A stretch of DNA of 64,000 nucleotides from Betaproteobacteria bacterium (lineage in GTDB: Bacteria; Pseudomonadota; Gammaproteobacteria; Burkholderiales; Rhodocyclaceae), in contig JADJBM010000031.1 of NCBI GenBank assembly GCA_016703785.1, positions 62,001 through 126,000 on the forward strand, read 5' to 3'. Shown piece by piece: positions 17,341 through 26,772 of this stretch. Position 1 is the stretch's first letter. The number at the start of each line of letters is the position of its first letter. Below the pieces are notes generated by a model that saw only the letters and a program-made list of their open reading frames with translations, was not told where the DNA came from and did not search any database. The translations under genes were made by a program, and so were the position numbers.

Positions 17341-17500
17341 AGATGAGTCTCCTTTAGAAGTTTTTCTGTGCCTTGAACGGCAGATAGGATTCAATCCCCT
17401 CTGTGCCGGGATCGCCAAGAAATACTACACCAACCCTCCGTGCGCGGCACGTGATTCGGGCCGTTGCGACGTTGGGGGAAACCCCTATGGGAAATCCGGC

Positions 17501-18841
17501 TTATGCCCCGGCGATGGTCATGCGATCGATGAGGATGGAGCCGACCTGCTTGGAACCGCGCACCAGGACGTCATTGCCGACGGCGACGACGCCACGCAGC
17601 ATCTCCTTCAGATTGCCGGCGATGGTAATTTCCTGCACGGGGTACTGGATTTCCCCATTCTCGATCCAGTAGCCCGAGGCGCCTCGCGAATAGTCGCCCG
17701 TCACGTAATTGACGCCCTGGCCGAGCAATTCGGTAACCAGCAGGCCGCGCCCCATCAAGGCGGCGAGGCCGACGAGATCGCGCTTGCCCGGCCGCACGAT
17801 CAGGTTGTGCGCGCCACCTGCGTTGCCCGTGGTCTGCATGCCCAGCTTGCGTGCCGAGTAGGTCGACAGGAAATACCCCTTCAAGACACCCGCCTCGACC
17901 ACCTCACGGTCGTGCGTGGCGACCCCGTCGTCGTCAAAGGGACTGCTCGCCAATGCGCGGAACAGATGCGGACGTTCGCTAATGTGCACCTGCGGCGAAA
18001 AAACCTGCGTGCCCAGGCTGTCGAGCAGGAAGGAGGATTTCCGATAGAGGCTGCCACCCGATGCGGCGTAGGTGAAATTGCCGATCAGCGTGGCGGCGAG
18101 CGGCGCCTCAAACAGGACCGGCACCTCGCGGGTGGTGATCTTGCGCGCGCCCAGGCGTGAGAGCGCACGGCGCGCGGCATATTCGCCGATCACCTCGGCT
18201 TCGGCCAGGTCGGCGGCATCGCGATGCGTGCTGTACCAATCGTCGCGCTGCATCGCCTCGCCCTCGCCGGCGATGACCGAGCAGGATAGGTAGTGGCGAG
18301 AGGAGGCATACCCGCCCATGAATCCAAGGCTGTTGGCCGAGATGAAATGCGACTGCTGGGCCGAGACGCTGGCGCCTTCCGTGTTCTTGACCAACGGGCT
18401 GACGGCGAAGGCCGCCGCCTCGCAGCGCCGGGCGACATCGATGGCCTCCTCTACCGACAACGTCCAGGGATGGTACAGATCGAGCACCATGTCGCCGCGC
18501 GCCAGCAATGCCGGCTCCGGCAGGCCGGCGGCCTCGTCGGGCGCGGTGAAGCGCGCGATGGAAAGCGCAGCGTCCACCGTGGCGTGCAGGGCGGCGCGGG
18601 AAAAGTCCGAGGTCGACGCATAGCCGCGCCGCTGGCCCAGATAGACGGTGACGCCGACGCCCTTGTCGCGGTTGTATTCGATGGTCTCGACCTCGCCGCG
18701 GCGCACCGTCACCGATTGGCCGAACCCCTCGGACACATCGGTCTCGCAGGCGCTGGCGCCGCGGGATCTGGCGTAATCGAGTATGTCCTGCGCCATGCCG
18801 CGCAAGGCGTCCTGCGGAAAGCTGAAATCCTGAGAAGACAT
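17501..18841 (-). CDS. pmbA: Metalloprotease-like protein PmbA/TldE
   Basis: 446 residues, standard for PmbA (TldE). It is the non-catalytic partner of the TldD protease, which matures microcin-type peptides and degrades unfolded peptides; TldD itself is not in this window. Conserved features include RRGEVETIEYNRDKGVGVTVY, the GGYASSRHYLSCSVIA region, the FDDDGVATHDREVVEAGVL segment and the C-terminal TGDYSRGASGYWIENGEI. The ATG at 18841 (MSSQDFSF) was preferred to a 12-residue upstream extension. It is divergent from darP with only 37 bases between start codons, so both promoters overlap there. Confidence 0.94.
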   Translation of the reverse strand: MSSQDFSFPQDALRGMAQDILDYARSRGASACETDVSEGFGQSVTVRRGEVETIEYNRDKGVGVTVYLGQRRGYASTSDFSRAALHATVDAALSIARFTAPDEAAGLPEPALLARGDMVLDLYHPWTLSVEEAIDVARRCEAAAFAVSPLVKNTEGASVSAQQSHFISANSLGFMGGYASSRHYLSCSVIAGEGEAMQRDDWYSTHRDAADLAEAEVIGEYAARRALSRLGARKITTREVPVLFEAPLAATLIGNFTYAASGGSLYRKSSFLLDSLGTQVFSPQVHISERPHLFRALASSPFDDDGVATHDREVVEAGVLKGYFLSTYSARKLGMQTTGNAGGAHNLIVRPGKRDLVGLAALMGRGLLVTELLGQGVNYVTGDYSRGASGYWIENGEIQYPVQEITIAGNLKEMLRGVVAVGNDVLVRGSKQVGSILIDRMTIAGA

Positions 18842-18878
18842 CGCGATGTGAGAAGAGGCAAAGCTATAATCATACAAG

Positions 18879-19394
18879 ATGAAGAACCTCGAAGACCTCG
18901 ATTACGACGATTTGCCCGGGCGCCCCAGCAAATCGCAGAAAAAACGCGACATGCATGCCCTGCAGGAGATGGGCGCGGCGCTGGTCGAGGTGTCCGCGGA
19001 GCGACTGGCACGGATCGACATGCCGGATGCCCTGCGTGAGGCCTTGCGTGAAGCGCAGCGCCTCACGCGGCACGAGGCACGCAGACGTCAGATGCAATAC
19101 ATAGGCCGCCTGATGCGGGACATCGATCCGGCACCGATCCGCGAAGCGCTGGATGCCATCAATGGTGCCTCCGCCATCGAGACTGCTCGCCAGCACCGCC
19201 TGGAAAAGCTGCGCGAGCGACTGCTGGAGGATGAGTCGGTGTTGACGGAAATCGGCGCGGCGCACCCCGGCGCCGACCTCACGCGACTGAAGCAGCTGCG
19301 CCGCAGCGCCTTGCACGAGCGCGAGGCGGGCAGGCCGCCAAGGAGCTTTCGCGAGCTGTTCCGCCTGCTGCGGGAGATAGCCCATGAAGGATGA
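18879..19394 (+). CDS. darP: Ribosome-associated protein DarP/YjgA (DUF615)
   Basis: 171 residues, almost entirely helical and highly charged. It has the conserved SKSQKKRDMHALQEMGAAL motif near the N-terminus and RRRQMQYIGRLMRDID in the middle, diagnostic of the YjgA family. Its E. coli homologue binds the large-subunit precursor and assists 50S assembly. It is commonly divergent from pmbA, as here. The last 11 bases overlap mog. Confidence 0.93.
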   Translation: MKNLEDLDYDDLPGRPSKSQKKRDMHALQEMGAALVEVSAERLARIDMPDALREALREAQRLTRHEARRRQMQYIGRLMRDIDPAPIREALDAINGASAIETARQHRLEKLRERLLEDESVLTEIGAAHPGADLTRLKQLRRSALHEREAGRPPRSFRELFRLLREIAHEG

Positions 19395-19932
19395 ACTGCT
19401 GATCGGCTTGGTGTCGATATCGGATCGCGCGTCCAGCGGCATTTACGAGGACCAGGGCATTCCCGCCCTGCGCGAGTGGTTCGCCGCGGCAATGGCCTCG
19501 CCCTGGCGCATGGAAAACCGGCTCATACCCGACGAACGGCCAGAGATCGAAAAGACGCTCGTCGAACTGGCCGACACGGTTGGCTGCCACCTCATCATGA
19601 CCACGGGCGGCACCGGGCCGGCACCACGCGACGTGACGCCGGAAGCCACCCTCGCCGTGGCGCACAAGGTGCTGCCGGGCTTCGGCGAACAGATGCGCCA
19701 GGTCAGCCTGAAGTACGTGCCCACCGCCATCCTCTCGCGCCAGGTCGGCGTGGTGCGTGGCAAATCCCTGATCATCAACTTGCCCGGCCAACCCAAGGCA
19801 ATCAAGGAAACACTCGACGGCATCTTCGCCGCCGTGCCCTATTGCATCGATCTGATCGGCGGGCCGTACATCGAGACGAACGAAGGCGTGATCAAGGCCT
19901 TCCGGCCTAAATCGGCCATCCGGCCCAAATAG
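19384..19932 (+). CDS. mog: Molybdopterin adenylyltransferase
   Basis: 182 residues. The MoCF-domain motifs SISDRASSG, TTGGTGPAPRDVTPEA and the INLPGQPKA segment are all present. Mog adenylates molybdopterin before MoeA inserts molybdenum. It overlaps darP by 11 bases and converges on the PilZ-like gene 4 bases away. Together with the moeB-type gene upstream it indicates molybdenum cofactor synthesis in this organism. Confidence 0.95.
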   Translation: MKDELLIGLVSISDRASSGIYEDQGIPALREWFAAAMASPWRMENRLIPDERPEIEKTLVELADTVGCHLIMTTGGTGPAPRDVTPEATLAVAHKVLPGFGEQMRQVSLKYVPTAILSRQVGVVRGKSLIINLPGQPKAIKETLDGIFAAVPYCIDLIGGPYIETNEGVIKAFRPKSAIRPK

Positions 19933-19936
19933 GGGA

Positions 19937-21421
19937 TCAGGCGGGCGGAGCGACCCGGTACAGGCCGAGGTCGAAGTCGACGCCGGACTCGAGTTGCTCG
20001 ACCGGGTCGAGCCGGGCCGAACGGCCCTGCCAGGCAAACACCAGAGGAATCGCCGGCTCGAAGGCGGCGCTCGGCAGGATCGCCCGCACCGTATCGCCGC
20101 TGTGCAGGGTGTCGAGCAGGATGGCGATGCAATCCATGCCGCCCAGATCGCCGACGACGGCCTGCGGCGACTTCGACAGGGTTTCGATGCCGGCCGAACC
20201 CTGCGTCGGCGTTTCACGGCTGAAGCGACGAATGACGCCGATCAGCCAGTTGCTGCCGCCTTCCGGTTGCATGCCGAGCAGGGCGCCGATGCGCACCCAG
20301 TCGTTGGCGCCTAGCGGAACCTGCGCACCCATGCCGCCCAGGCTGACGTCATCGACGACCCATGCTTCGCTTTCTTCCCCGCCATGGTCGGACAGGCGGG
20401 CATGGATGTTGGCGAGCCCGTTCACGGCAGTCAGCCGCGACTTGACGCGATGGCGGTCGTGCGAACGCATCGGCGGCTTCGGCGCCCAGTATATGACCAG
20501 ATGTTTCAGCACCGGAAGAACGATGCGCGCCGAGTACTGGGCGCCGAGATTGACTTCTGCCGGCACCTCATTGCGCTCGACCTGCCGCAGCATGGCTTCC
20601 AGCTTGGCCAGCGCGGCACCTGCACTGAAAAAACGCAGGCTGGGCGAGACTTGCGGCAGGACGGCGAGCCGCTTCGGCGGCGCCGGCTTGTCGGAATCCA
20701 CCCAATACACGTTGTCGGGCCGCACCTCGGCGGTAAAAACGAAAAGCGGCAGAAAATGGGCGATGAAGCGCTCGGCGATCTCGATCTCCAGCGGCAGCAG
20801 GCTGTCCATGCTGGAAGCCTGGAAGACCAGCGCCTTGAGATATTCCTGTTCCACCGTGGTCTCGCCAGGCAGTGTCGGATAGGGCGTCAGCGACTGGCGC
20901 GAGCACTTGGCTTGTTCGGCAAACAAATAGGCGCGGCCCATGCGCTGCCAAAGTTCCGCATTGATCGGACCGTAGCGGAACTGGTCCCATTTCAACTGCG
21001 ATGAATAGGCACGCAGCATGCGAACCATCAGCAGCGGAACGTCTGACTTGACGGCCTCGCTGCCTTTCTCCTGCCCCATGTAGCGGGTCAGGCCCTGATC
21101 GTAGGCACTGCCCAGTTGCGCCCAGAAGTCATGGTTGGTCTGCCACAGCTTGTATTCCTGCTGGCGACCGAGCCGCGGCGATGTCAGGTAGTCCCGGCCC
21201 AGCTTGCGCGCATGCGGCTGGACCGCCTCGTCAAGTTGTAACAGCAGGGCAAGCCTGTCGGAGAGCTTGAGGACTTCGTCGGCGGCAACCGACTCCAGCC
21301 AGCCGGACACCTCGTCCAGGGCAGGTGCGGCATCGCGTGCAGAAAGTTCGCTGACGACACGCTTGGCTTCCTTCGCATCTGCGAGCGGGTGGCCGGATTT
21401 CGCGGAGAATATGCCAAGCAT
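19937..21421 (-). CDS. Conserved protein with PilZ-like C-terminal region
   Basis: 494 residues, soluble. The N-terminal ~300 residues are helical with no recognised motif. Around residues 340-400 there is a PilZ-like pattern: a basic segment (KPPMRSHDRHRVKSRL) followed by VVDDVSLGGMGAQVP, matching the RxxxR then D/NxSxxG layout of c-di-GMP-binding domains, and an IGALLGMQP strand. Binding of c-di-GMP is therefore possible but untested. The ATG at 21421 (MLGIFSAKSGHPLA) was chosen as the more natural start; the frame remains open 37 codons further upstream. No neighbour hints at function. Confidence 0.7.
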   Translation of the reverse strand: MLGIFSAKSGHPLADAKEAKRVVSELSARDAAPALDEVSGWLESVAADEVLKLSDRLALLLQLDEAVQPHARKLGRDYLTSPRLGRQQEYKLWQTNHDFWAQLGSAYDQGLTRYMGQEKGSEAVKSDVPLLMVRMLRAYSSQLKWDQFRYGPINAELWQRMGRAYLFAEQAKCSRQSLTPYPTLPGETTVEQEYLKALVFQASSMDSLLPLEIEIAERFIAHFLPLFVFTAEVRPDNVYWVDSDKPAPPKRLAVLPQVSPSLRFFSAGAALAKLEAMLRQVERNEVPAEVNLGAQYSARIVLPVLKHLVIYWAPKPPMRSHDRHRVKSRLTAVNGLANIHARLSDHGGEESEAWVVDDVSLGGMGAQVPLGANDWVRIGALLGMQPEGGSNWLIGVIRRFSRETPTQGSAGIETLSKSPQAVVGDLGGMDCIAILLDTLHSGDTVRAILPSAAFEPAIPLVFAWQGRSARLDPVEQLESGVDFDLGLYRVAPPA

Positions 21422-21562
21422 GGTGTGGGCCGTATCGGAAGCGCTCCAGGACAATTTCAGCGGGACGCACTTCCGCTGTGTGCATTCGGCTTCAAGGATA
21501 GCGTAAGCCGACGGCAATGTCATCCGCCGCACGGACGCCCTCCCCCGGGAAAAACAACGCTG

Positions 21563-23086
21563 CTATTTCCCCCCCCGTCTGCGCGGCGCGGGCGATGCGG
21601 CATGGGTTGCCAGCCATTGCTCGACGAACTCCACGCCCCAGGCAATGCCGAATCCGGTGAGATCCGTACCCACCGCCCCCAGTCCGCCACTGCTGCTGGA
21701 AGCCGACAGGTCCATGTGCAGCCAGGCGGCCTCGCCGGTGAAACGCTTGAGAAAACGCGCGGCGAGAATGTGGTCGGCTTCACCATCCAGGGTGCACTGC
21801 TTGATGTCGGCCACCTTGCTCTCCAGCCCCGCTTCGTAATCGGCGTCGAGCGGAAAGATGCAAACGCGCTCGCCGCTCGCCTCGCCCGCCGCCACGGCCA
21901 GTCGCGCCAACTCGGTGGTAGTAGCGAAGACGCCGGAATAGCGGCTGCCCAGCGCATAGCCCATGCTGCCGGTGAGCGTGGCGAAGTCGATGACCAGATC
22001 CGGCTTGGCGCTTCCCTTGCCTGCGCCGCGTGTCGCGAGGGTCAGTGCGTCGGCCAGCACCATGCGGCCCTCGGCATCGGTGTGCACCACCTCTATGGTG
22101 GTGCCGTCCAGCGCGGTAATGATGTCGTTCTGCTTGTAGGCCTCGGGTGAAAGATGATTCTGCGCGATGGGCAGCCATGCGTCGATGGCCAGCGGGACGT
22201 TCCGCTCGACCAGCGCCTGCATGAGGCCGAGCGCCACGGCGGAACCGTTCATGTCCTCGTGCATCCCGGCCATGTATTTGGCCGGTTTGAGGTTGTGGCC
22301 GCCGGTGTCGAAGCAGATGCCCTTGCCGACCAGGGCCAAGTTCCCCTGCGGCTTCTTCGGCCGCCAGGAAAGATGCACGATGGCGGCGTCTTCCGGCGCA
22401 CTGCCCTGCGCCACGGCGACGAATGCCCCGGCGCCGAGGCGGCGCAGGCGGCGCATGTCGTATTCCTCGAATTGCCAGTGCCTGCTGCGAGATAGCTGGC
22501 GCAAGCGCTGACGATAGATGGACGGCGTCAATTCATTGGGCGGCAAGGCCGTCAACGCCCGGGCGAGGCCATTGGCCTCGGCCACCGCGGCTATCTCGGC
22601 GAAGCCACCATCATCGCGCGCGCCGTAAAGGCGTATCCGCGCCAGCGGCCTGGGTTCGGGCTTCTTCCTGCGCGTCGGCAGACGTGTGCCGTTGACCCAG
22701 GCCACATAGAGCGCCTCGCGGGCGTTTTCGCGCCGCGCCTCCGCGCTGCCGAACAGCGCAAGCACCAGTTCGCGCGGTTGCTCCTCCATGAGCGGGGCCA
22801 TCGCCCGGCGCAGCACGCTTTGCCGCTCGAAGGCGCTCTTGCCGCCGTCCAGCATGACGAAACTGCATAGCCCACCCTCTGGAAGATTGACAGTGACCGG
22901 CGTCTTGGCCAGTTCCTCGGCCTGCATGTCACGGCGCTTCAGGGCGGCGCGCAGCCGGTCCAGCGAGGGCACCCCGCGCAGGCCGTCGAGCTTTTTCGCG
23001 AAGGGCAGCACCAGTACTGCGTGGGTGGACTTGTCGAGCGCCGCCTTGCCGAGTGGCGTGGCGGATTGAGTCAGTTTGGCCAGCAT
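21563..23086 (-). CDS. M17 (leucyl aminopeptidase) family metallopeptidase
   Basis: 507 residues. The C-terminal catalytic domain has the M17 signatures VGKGICFDTGGHNLKP (Lys and Asp ligands), MHEDMNGSA and HTDAEGRMVLADAL (usual signature NTDAEGRL). The N-terminal domain is variable, as in the family. The variant motifs (HTDAEGRM; GGHNLKP in place of GGxSxKP) suggest a subfamily distinct from PepA. It would be a cytosolic two-metal aminopeptidase. An AAAGGA ribosome site precedes the ATG. It is divergent from thyA with 56 bases between start codons. Confidence 0.88.
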   Translation of the reverse strand: MLAKLTQSATPLGKAALDKSTHAVLVLPFAKKLDGLRGVPSLDRLRAALKRRDMQAEELAKTPVTVNLPEGGLCSFVMLDGGKSAFERQSVLRRAMAPLMEEQPRELVLALFGSAEARRENAREALYVAWVNGTRLPTRRKKPEPRPLARIRLYGARDDGGFAEIAAVAEANGLARALTALPPNELTPSIYRQRLRQLSRSRHWQFEEYDMRRLRRLGAGAFVAVAQGSAPEDAAIVHLSWRPKKPQGNLALVGKGICFDTGGHNLKPAKYMAGMHEDMNGSAVALGLMQALVERNVPLAIDAWLPIAQNHLSPEAYKQNDIITALDGTTIEVVHTDAEGRMVLADALTLATRGAGKGSAKPDLVIDFATLTGSMGYALGSRYSGVFATTTELARLAVAAGEASGERVCIFPLDADYEAGLESKVADIKQCTLDGEADHILAARFLKRFTGEAAWLHMDLSASSSSGGLGAVGTDLTGFGIAWGVEFVEQWLATHAASPAPRRRGGK

Positions 23087-23142
23087 CTTCGTTTCCTTTA
23101 GAATCGATGCCGATTATAGCCTCGCCTGGATGCGCCCTCTTC

Positions 23143-23937
23143 ATGCAGCAATATCTCGACCTGATGCGCCACGTGCTCGAGCACGGGCACCCGAAAAGCG
23201 ACCGCACCGGCACCGGCACGCTGTCCGTCTTCGGCTGGCAGATGCGCTTCGACCTGGCGCGGGGCTTTCCGCTCCTCACCACCAAGAAGCTGCATACCAA
23301 GTCCATCATCCACGAACTGCTGTGGTTCCTGAAGGGCGACACCAATATCCGCTACCTGAAGGAAAACGGCGTTTCGATCTGGGACGACTGGGCCGATGCC
23401 AATGGCGACCTCGGCCCCGTGTACGGTTACCAGTGGCGCTCCTGGCACGCACCCGACGGCCGCGTCATCGACCAGATCACCCAATTGGTCGAAGGCCTGA
23501 AGGAAAACCCGGATTCGCGCCGGCACCTCGTCAGCGCCTGGAACCCGGCGGATATCGACCGCATGAAGCTGCCGCCGTGCCATGCGCTGTTCCAGTTCTA
23601 CGTCAATGACGGAAAACTGTCGTGCCAGCTCTACCAGCGCAGCGCCGACATCTTCCTCGGCGTGCCCTTCAACATCGCCTCCTATGCCCTGCTCACGCTG
23701 ATGGTGGCGCAGGTGTGCGGCTACCGGCCCGGCGACTTCGTGCACACCCTCGGCGACGCCCACCTCTACACCAACCACCTCGACCAGGCGCGCCTGCAGC
23801 TGTCACGCCAGCCGCGCGCCCTGCCACAGCTACGCATCACTCCCGGGGTGAGCAACTTATTCGCCTTCCGCTTCGAGGATTTCACCCTGGAAGGCTACGA
23901 CCCGCATCCGCACATCGCAGCACCGGTCGCGGTCTGA
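23143..23937 (+). CDS. thyA: Thymidylate synthase
   Basis: 264 residues, identical in length to E. coli ThyA. The catalytic cysteine is Cys146 in LPPCHALFQFYV, with folate/dUMP-binding motifs DRTGTGTLSVFG, QLYQRSADIFLGVPFN and HLYTNH. It makes dTMP from dUMP using methylene-THF, producing dihydrofolate that FolA (40602) reduces. The ATG at 23143 gives the expected MQQYLDLM start; the upstream in-frame extension is not conserved. glk starts 2 bases after its stop codon. Confidence 0.98.
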   Translation: MQQYLDLMRHVLEHGHPKSDRTGTGTLSVFGWQMRFDLARGFPLLTTKKLHTKSIIHELLWFLKGDTNIRYLKENGVSIWDDWADANGDLGPVYGYQWRSWHAPDGRVIDQITQLVEGLKENPDSRRHLVSAWNPADIDRMKLPPCHALFQFYVNDGKLSCQLYQRSADIFLGVPFNIASYALLTLMVAQVCGYRPGDFVHTLGDAHLYTNHLDQARLQLSRQPRALPQLRITPGVSNLFAFRFEDFTLEGYDPHPHIAAPVAV

Positions 23938-23939
23938 AG

Positions 23940-24971
23940 ATGCTTCTGGCCGGCGACATCGGCGGCACCAAGACGCTGCTGGCTCTGGCCCGGCGTGCCA
24001 GCCCAACGCCCGAGATCGTCTGCGAACGTCGTTACCCCAGCCGCGACTGGCACGAGTTCCCGGAGCTGCTGCGTGCCTTTCTGGACGAAGCCGGCGTCGG
24101 AAGCGGCATCGATGCAGCCTGCTTCGGCGTCGCCGGCCCGGTGGAAGACAATTGCGCCAAGGTCACCTACCTGCCCTGGATAGTCGACGGCAAGGCGCTC
24201 GCCGAAACATTCCGCCTGGGCCAGGCCGTCGTCGTCAATGATTTCACGGCGGCGGCCCAGGGCGTGTCGGCACTTCAAGCCGACGATCTGGTCACACTGC
24301 AAGAAGGCCGTACGCGCGCGCAGTCGCCGCGGTTGCTGGTGGGCGCCGGCACCGGCCTTGGCGTTGCCGCGCTGGTACCCGAGGGATCCGGCTGGCGCAC
24401 GATTGGCGGGGAAGGCGGCCATATCGGCTTCGCCCCGGCCAGCGAGGAACAACTGGCAGTATGGCAACATCTGCAACAGCCAGGCGGCCGCGTCACGGCG
24501 GAAAACGTCATTTCCGGTCCGGGACTGGCGGCCATTTACGAAAGCCTGCGAAAACGCGCCAGCGTTTCAGTGGCGGCTAATGTCCGCGAAGCGGGCGTCA
24601 TGCCGGAACTGAAAGTCAGCCCCGGGAATACGGCGATCGCCGACCCGGCAGAGATCGTTGCGGCCGTTCCGTCCAATCCGCTAGCCGGACGCGCCCTCGA
24701 TCTGTTCATCGCCGCCTACGGCGCCTTCGCCGGCGACCTCGCCCTGCTGTTCATGGCGCGTGGCGGCGTCTACCTTGGCGGCGGCATCGCGCCGAAAATC
24801 CTGCCCCGCCTTCGGGAAGGCGGCTTTGTCCGCGCCTTCCGCGAACGGAGCGCGCATGCCGGTCTGATGCCCGATTTCCCCATTCGAGTCATCACCAACG
24901 AACGGCTCGGCCTGCTCGGCGCGCTCTCGATTGCTGCGACGCACACCAATACTCTTGACTCCCATCAATAA
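23940..24971 (+). CDS. glk: Glucokinase
   Basis: 343 residues, Glk-family ASKHA fold. The phosphate loop is LLAGDIGGTKTLLAL, the catalytic Asp lies in VVNDFTAAAQG, and the GAGTGLGVAAL and GGEGGHIGFAP motifs are present. It phosphorylates free glucose with ATP. It immediately precedes the glycogen cluster, so it may recover glucose released by the GH57 enzymes. The start at 23940 gives MLLAGDIGGTK; a much longer upstream extension of this frame is thyA antisense-phase noise. Confidence 0.94.
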   Translation: MLLAGDIGGTKTLLALARRASPTPEIVCERRYPSRDWHEFPELLRAFLDEAGVGSGIDAACFGVAGPVEDNCAKVTYLPWIVDGKALAETFRLGQAVVVNDFTAAAQGVSALQADDLVTLQEGRTRAQSPRLLVGAGTGLGVAALVPEGSGWRTIGGEGGHIGFAPASEEQLAVWQHLQQPGGRVTAENVISGPGLAAIYESLRKRASVSVAANVREAGVMPELKVSPGNTAIADPAEIVAAVPSNPLAGRALDLFIAAYGAFAGDLALLFMARGGVYLGGGIAPKILPRLREGGFVRAFRERSAHAGLMPDFPIRVITNERLGLLGALSIAATHTNTLDSHQ

Positions 24972-25053
24972 AACGTCATAGACCGGGCGTAAGATGTTTG
25001 CATAGCAACAAGAAGAAAGTCGAAGTCACCGTCGTTCCTCAAAGGAGGTTGCT

Positions 25054-25329
25054 ATGACACCACGCAGCACATCAATACCGGGCAAACCGGCGGTCAAGAC
25101 GACAACCGGCAAGCCTTCCGCAGGGAAATCCCCGACGGCGGCGGCAAGGCCGCGGCGCAAGGCGGCACAAGCCGGTCCCGTCAAGCCTGAAGAGCGCATG
25201 CGACTCATCGCGGAAGCCGCCTACTACAAGGCAGAAAAACGCTATTTCACGGGGGGCGGCGAGTTGGATGACTGGATCGAAGCCGAGGCGGAAATCGACA
25301 CCCTGCTCGATTCGCGCAAGGCACGCTAG
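25054..25329 (+). CDS. DUF2934 family protein
   Basis: 91 residues. A basic, Pro/Ala/Lys-rich disordered N-terminus (about 1-45) is followed by the DUF2934 signature: a helix RLIAEAAYYKAEKR and the GGELDDWIEAEAEID motif. An unusually strong AAAGGAGG ribosome site precedes the ATG. Function is unknown; such proteins often sit near glycogen genes or stress genes in proteobacteria. It lies between glk and glgC on the same strand. Confidence 0.85.
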   Translation: MTPRSTSIPGKPAVKTTTGKPSAGKSPTAAARPRRKAAQAGPVKPEERMRLIAEAAYYKAEKRYFTGGGELDDWIEAEAEIDTLLDSRKAR

Positions 25330-25383
25330 CGCCGCCTACCGCCATCATGTCGGACGCTTAGGCAAATCGAAAGGGATCCATTC

Positions 25384-26703
25384 ATGCAGGACAACGACGA
25401 GGCGCTGCATCAGGTCTTCACCACCACTCGGGGCAGCCAGGGGCCGCGGTACGTCAGCCAACTCACGCGCGAATCATTCGCGCTGATCCTGGCGGGCGGG
25501 CGCGGCAGCCGGCTCAAACAGCTCACCGACTGGCGCTCAAAGCCGGCCGTTCCCTTCGCCGGAAAATTTCGCATCATCGATTTCACGCTGTCGAACTGCG
25601 TGAACTCCGGTGTCCGCCGCATCGGCGTCGCCACGCAGTACAAATCGCAGAGCCTGATCCATCACCTGCAGCGAGGCTGGAGCTTCCTCGACGGACGGCT
25701 CAACGAGTTCATCGACCTGCTGCCGGCCCAGCAGCAGATGGGCGAGGACTGGTACAAGGGCACCGCCGATGCCGTGTTCCAGAACCTCGACATGCTGCGC
25801 CGCAATCACCCCAAATATGTCCTCATCCTCTCCGGCGACCATGTCTACAAGATGGACTATGGCCGCCTGCTGGCCTTCCACGTCGCCGAACAGGCCGACC
25901 TGACCGTGGCCTGCATCGAGGTGCCGCGCGAGGAGGCCAGCGATTTCGGCATCATCAGCGTGGGCGAGGACTGGCGCGTCACCCGCTTCACCGAGAAGCC
26001 CAAGGATCCCGAACCCGTTCCCGGCAAGCCAGATCGCGCCCTGGTCAGCATGGGGGTCTATGTCTTCAATGCAGGCTTCCTCTTCGAGCAGGTGATCCGC
26101 GACCGCGACGATCCCCACTCATCGCACGACTTCGGCAAGGATGTCCTCCCCCACATCGTGGAGCGCTACCGCGTGTTCGCCCACGACTTCTCGGAGAGCT
26201 GCATCGGCTGCGCGGAAGGACGGCCCTACTGGCGAGACGTCGGCACGCTGGACGCCTACTGGGAAGCCAACATGGACATCATCCGCGTCACGCCGGAGCT
26301 CAATCTCTACGACGAGTCCTGGCCGATCTGGACTTACCAGGAGCAGTTGCCGCCGGCCAAGTTCATCTTCGACGACGCGGATCGGCGCGGCATGGCGGTC
26401 GATTCGATGGTCTCGGGCAACTGCATCATCAGCGGCGCCACGGTGCGCCGCTCGGTGCTCTTCTCGGGCGTTCGAGTGGAAGAGCGCAGCGTCGTCGAGG
26501 ATTCGGTGATCCTGCCCAAGGTGCGCATCGGCAAGAACACCGTCATCCGCCGCACCATCATCGACAAGCGCTGCCGCATCCCGGACGGCATGCAAATCGG
26601 CGTGAACCGCGAGGAAGACGCCCGCCGCTTCCATATCACTGAGAAAGGCATCACGCTGGTCACGCCGGAAATGCTCGGTCAGCAGGTACATCGCTTGCGG
26701 TAA
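25384..26703 (+). CDS. glgC: Glucose-1-phosphate adenylyltransferase
   Basis: 439 residues. The nucleotidyltransferase domain starts at about residue 30 with LILAGGRGSRLKQLTDWRSK and includes SGDHVYKMDYG and the glucose-1-P-binding FTEKPKDP. A left-handed beta-helix C-terminus (VDSMVSGNCIISGA, then VRRSVLFSGVRVEE) follows. It makes ADP-glucose, the committed step of glycogen synthesis, usually under allosteric control by fructose-1,6-bisphosphate or similar. It is the first biosynthetic gene of this glycogen cluster. Confidence 0.97.
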   Translation: MQDNDEALHQVFTTTRGSQGPRYVSQLTRESFALILAGGRGSRLKQLTDWRSKPAVPFAGKFRIIDFTLSNCVNSGVRRIGVATQYKSQSLIHHLQRGWSFLDGRLNEFIDLLPAQQQMGEDWYKGTADAVFQNLDMLRRNHPKYVLILSGDHVYKMDYGRLLAFHVAEQADLTVACIEVPREEASDFGIISVGEDWRVTRFTEKPKDPEPVPGKPDRALVSMGVYVFNAGFLFEQVIRDRDDPHSSHDFGKDVLPHIVERYRVFAHDFSESCIGCAEGRPYWRDVGTLDAYWEANMDIIRVTPELNLYDESWPIWTYQEQLPPAKFIFDDADRRGMAVDSMVSGNCIISGATVRRSVLFSGVRVEERSVVEDSVILPKVRIGKNTVIRRTIIDKRCRIPDGMQIGVNREEDARRFHITEKGITLVTPEMLGQQVHRLR

Positions 26704-26710
26704 CCGCGGC

Positions 26711-26724
26711 ACGGCCTTCGGGCC
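26711..26724. other. UUCG-loop hairpin between glgC and the GH57 gene
   Basis: CGGCC-TTCG-GGCCG, a 5-bp GC stem capped by a TTCG tetraloop, lies 8 bases after the glgC stop. There is no following T-run, so it is not a classical terminator. It may protect the 3' end of a processed glgC message. Confidence 0.5.
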
Positions 26725-26772
26725 GACGACTGTGCAGCTGATTCCGTCCTGAAGGCCGCCCAACGAATCCTC

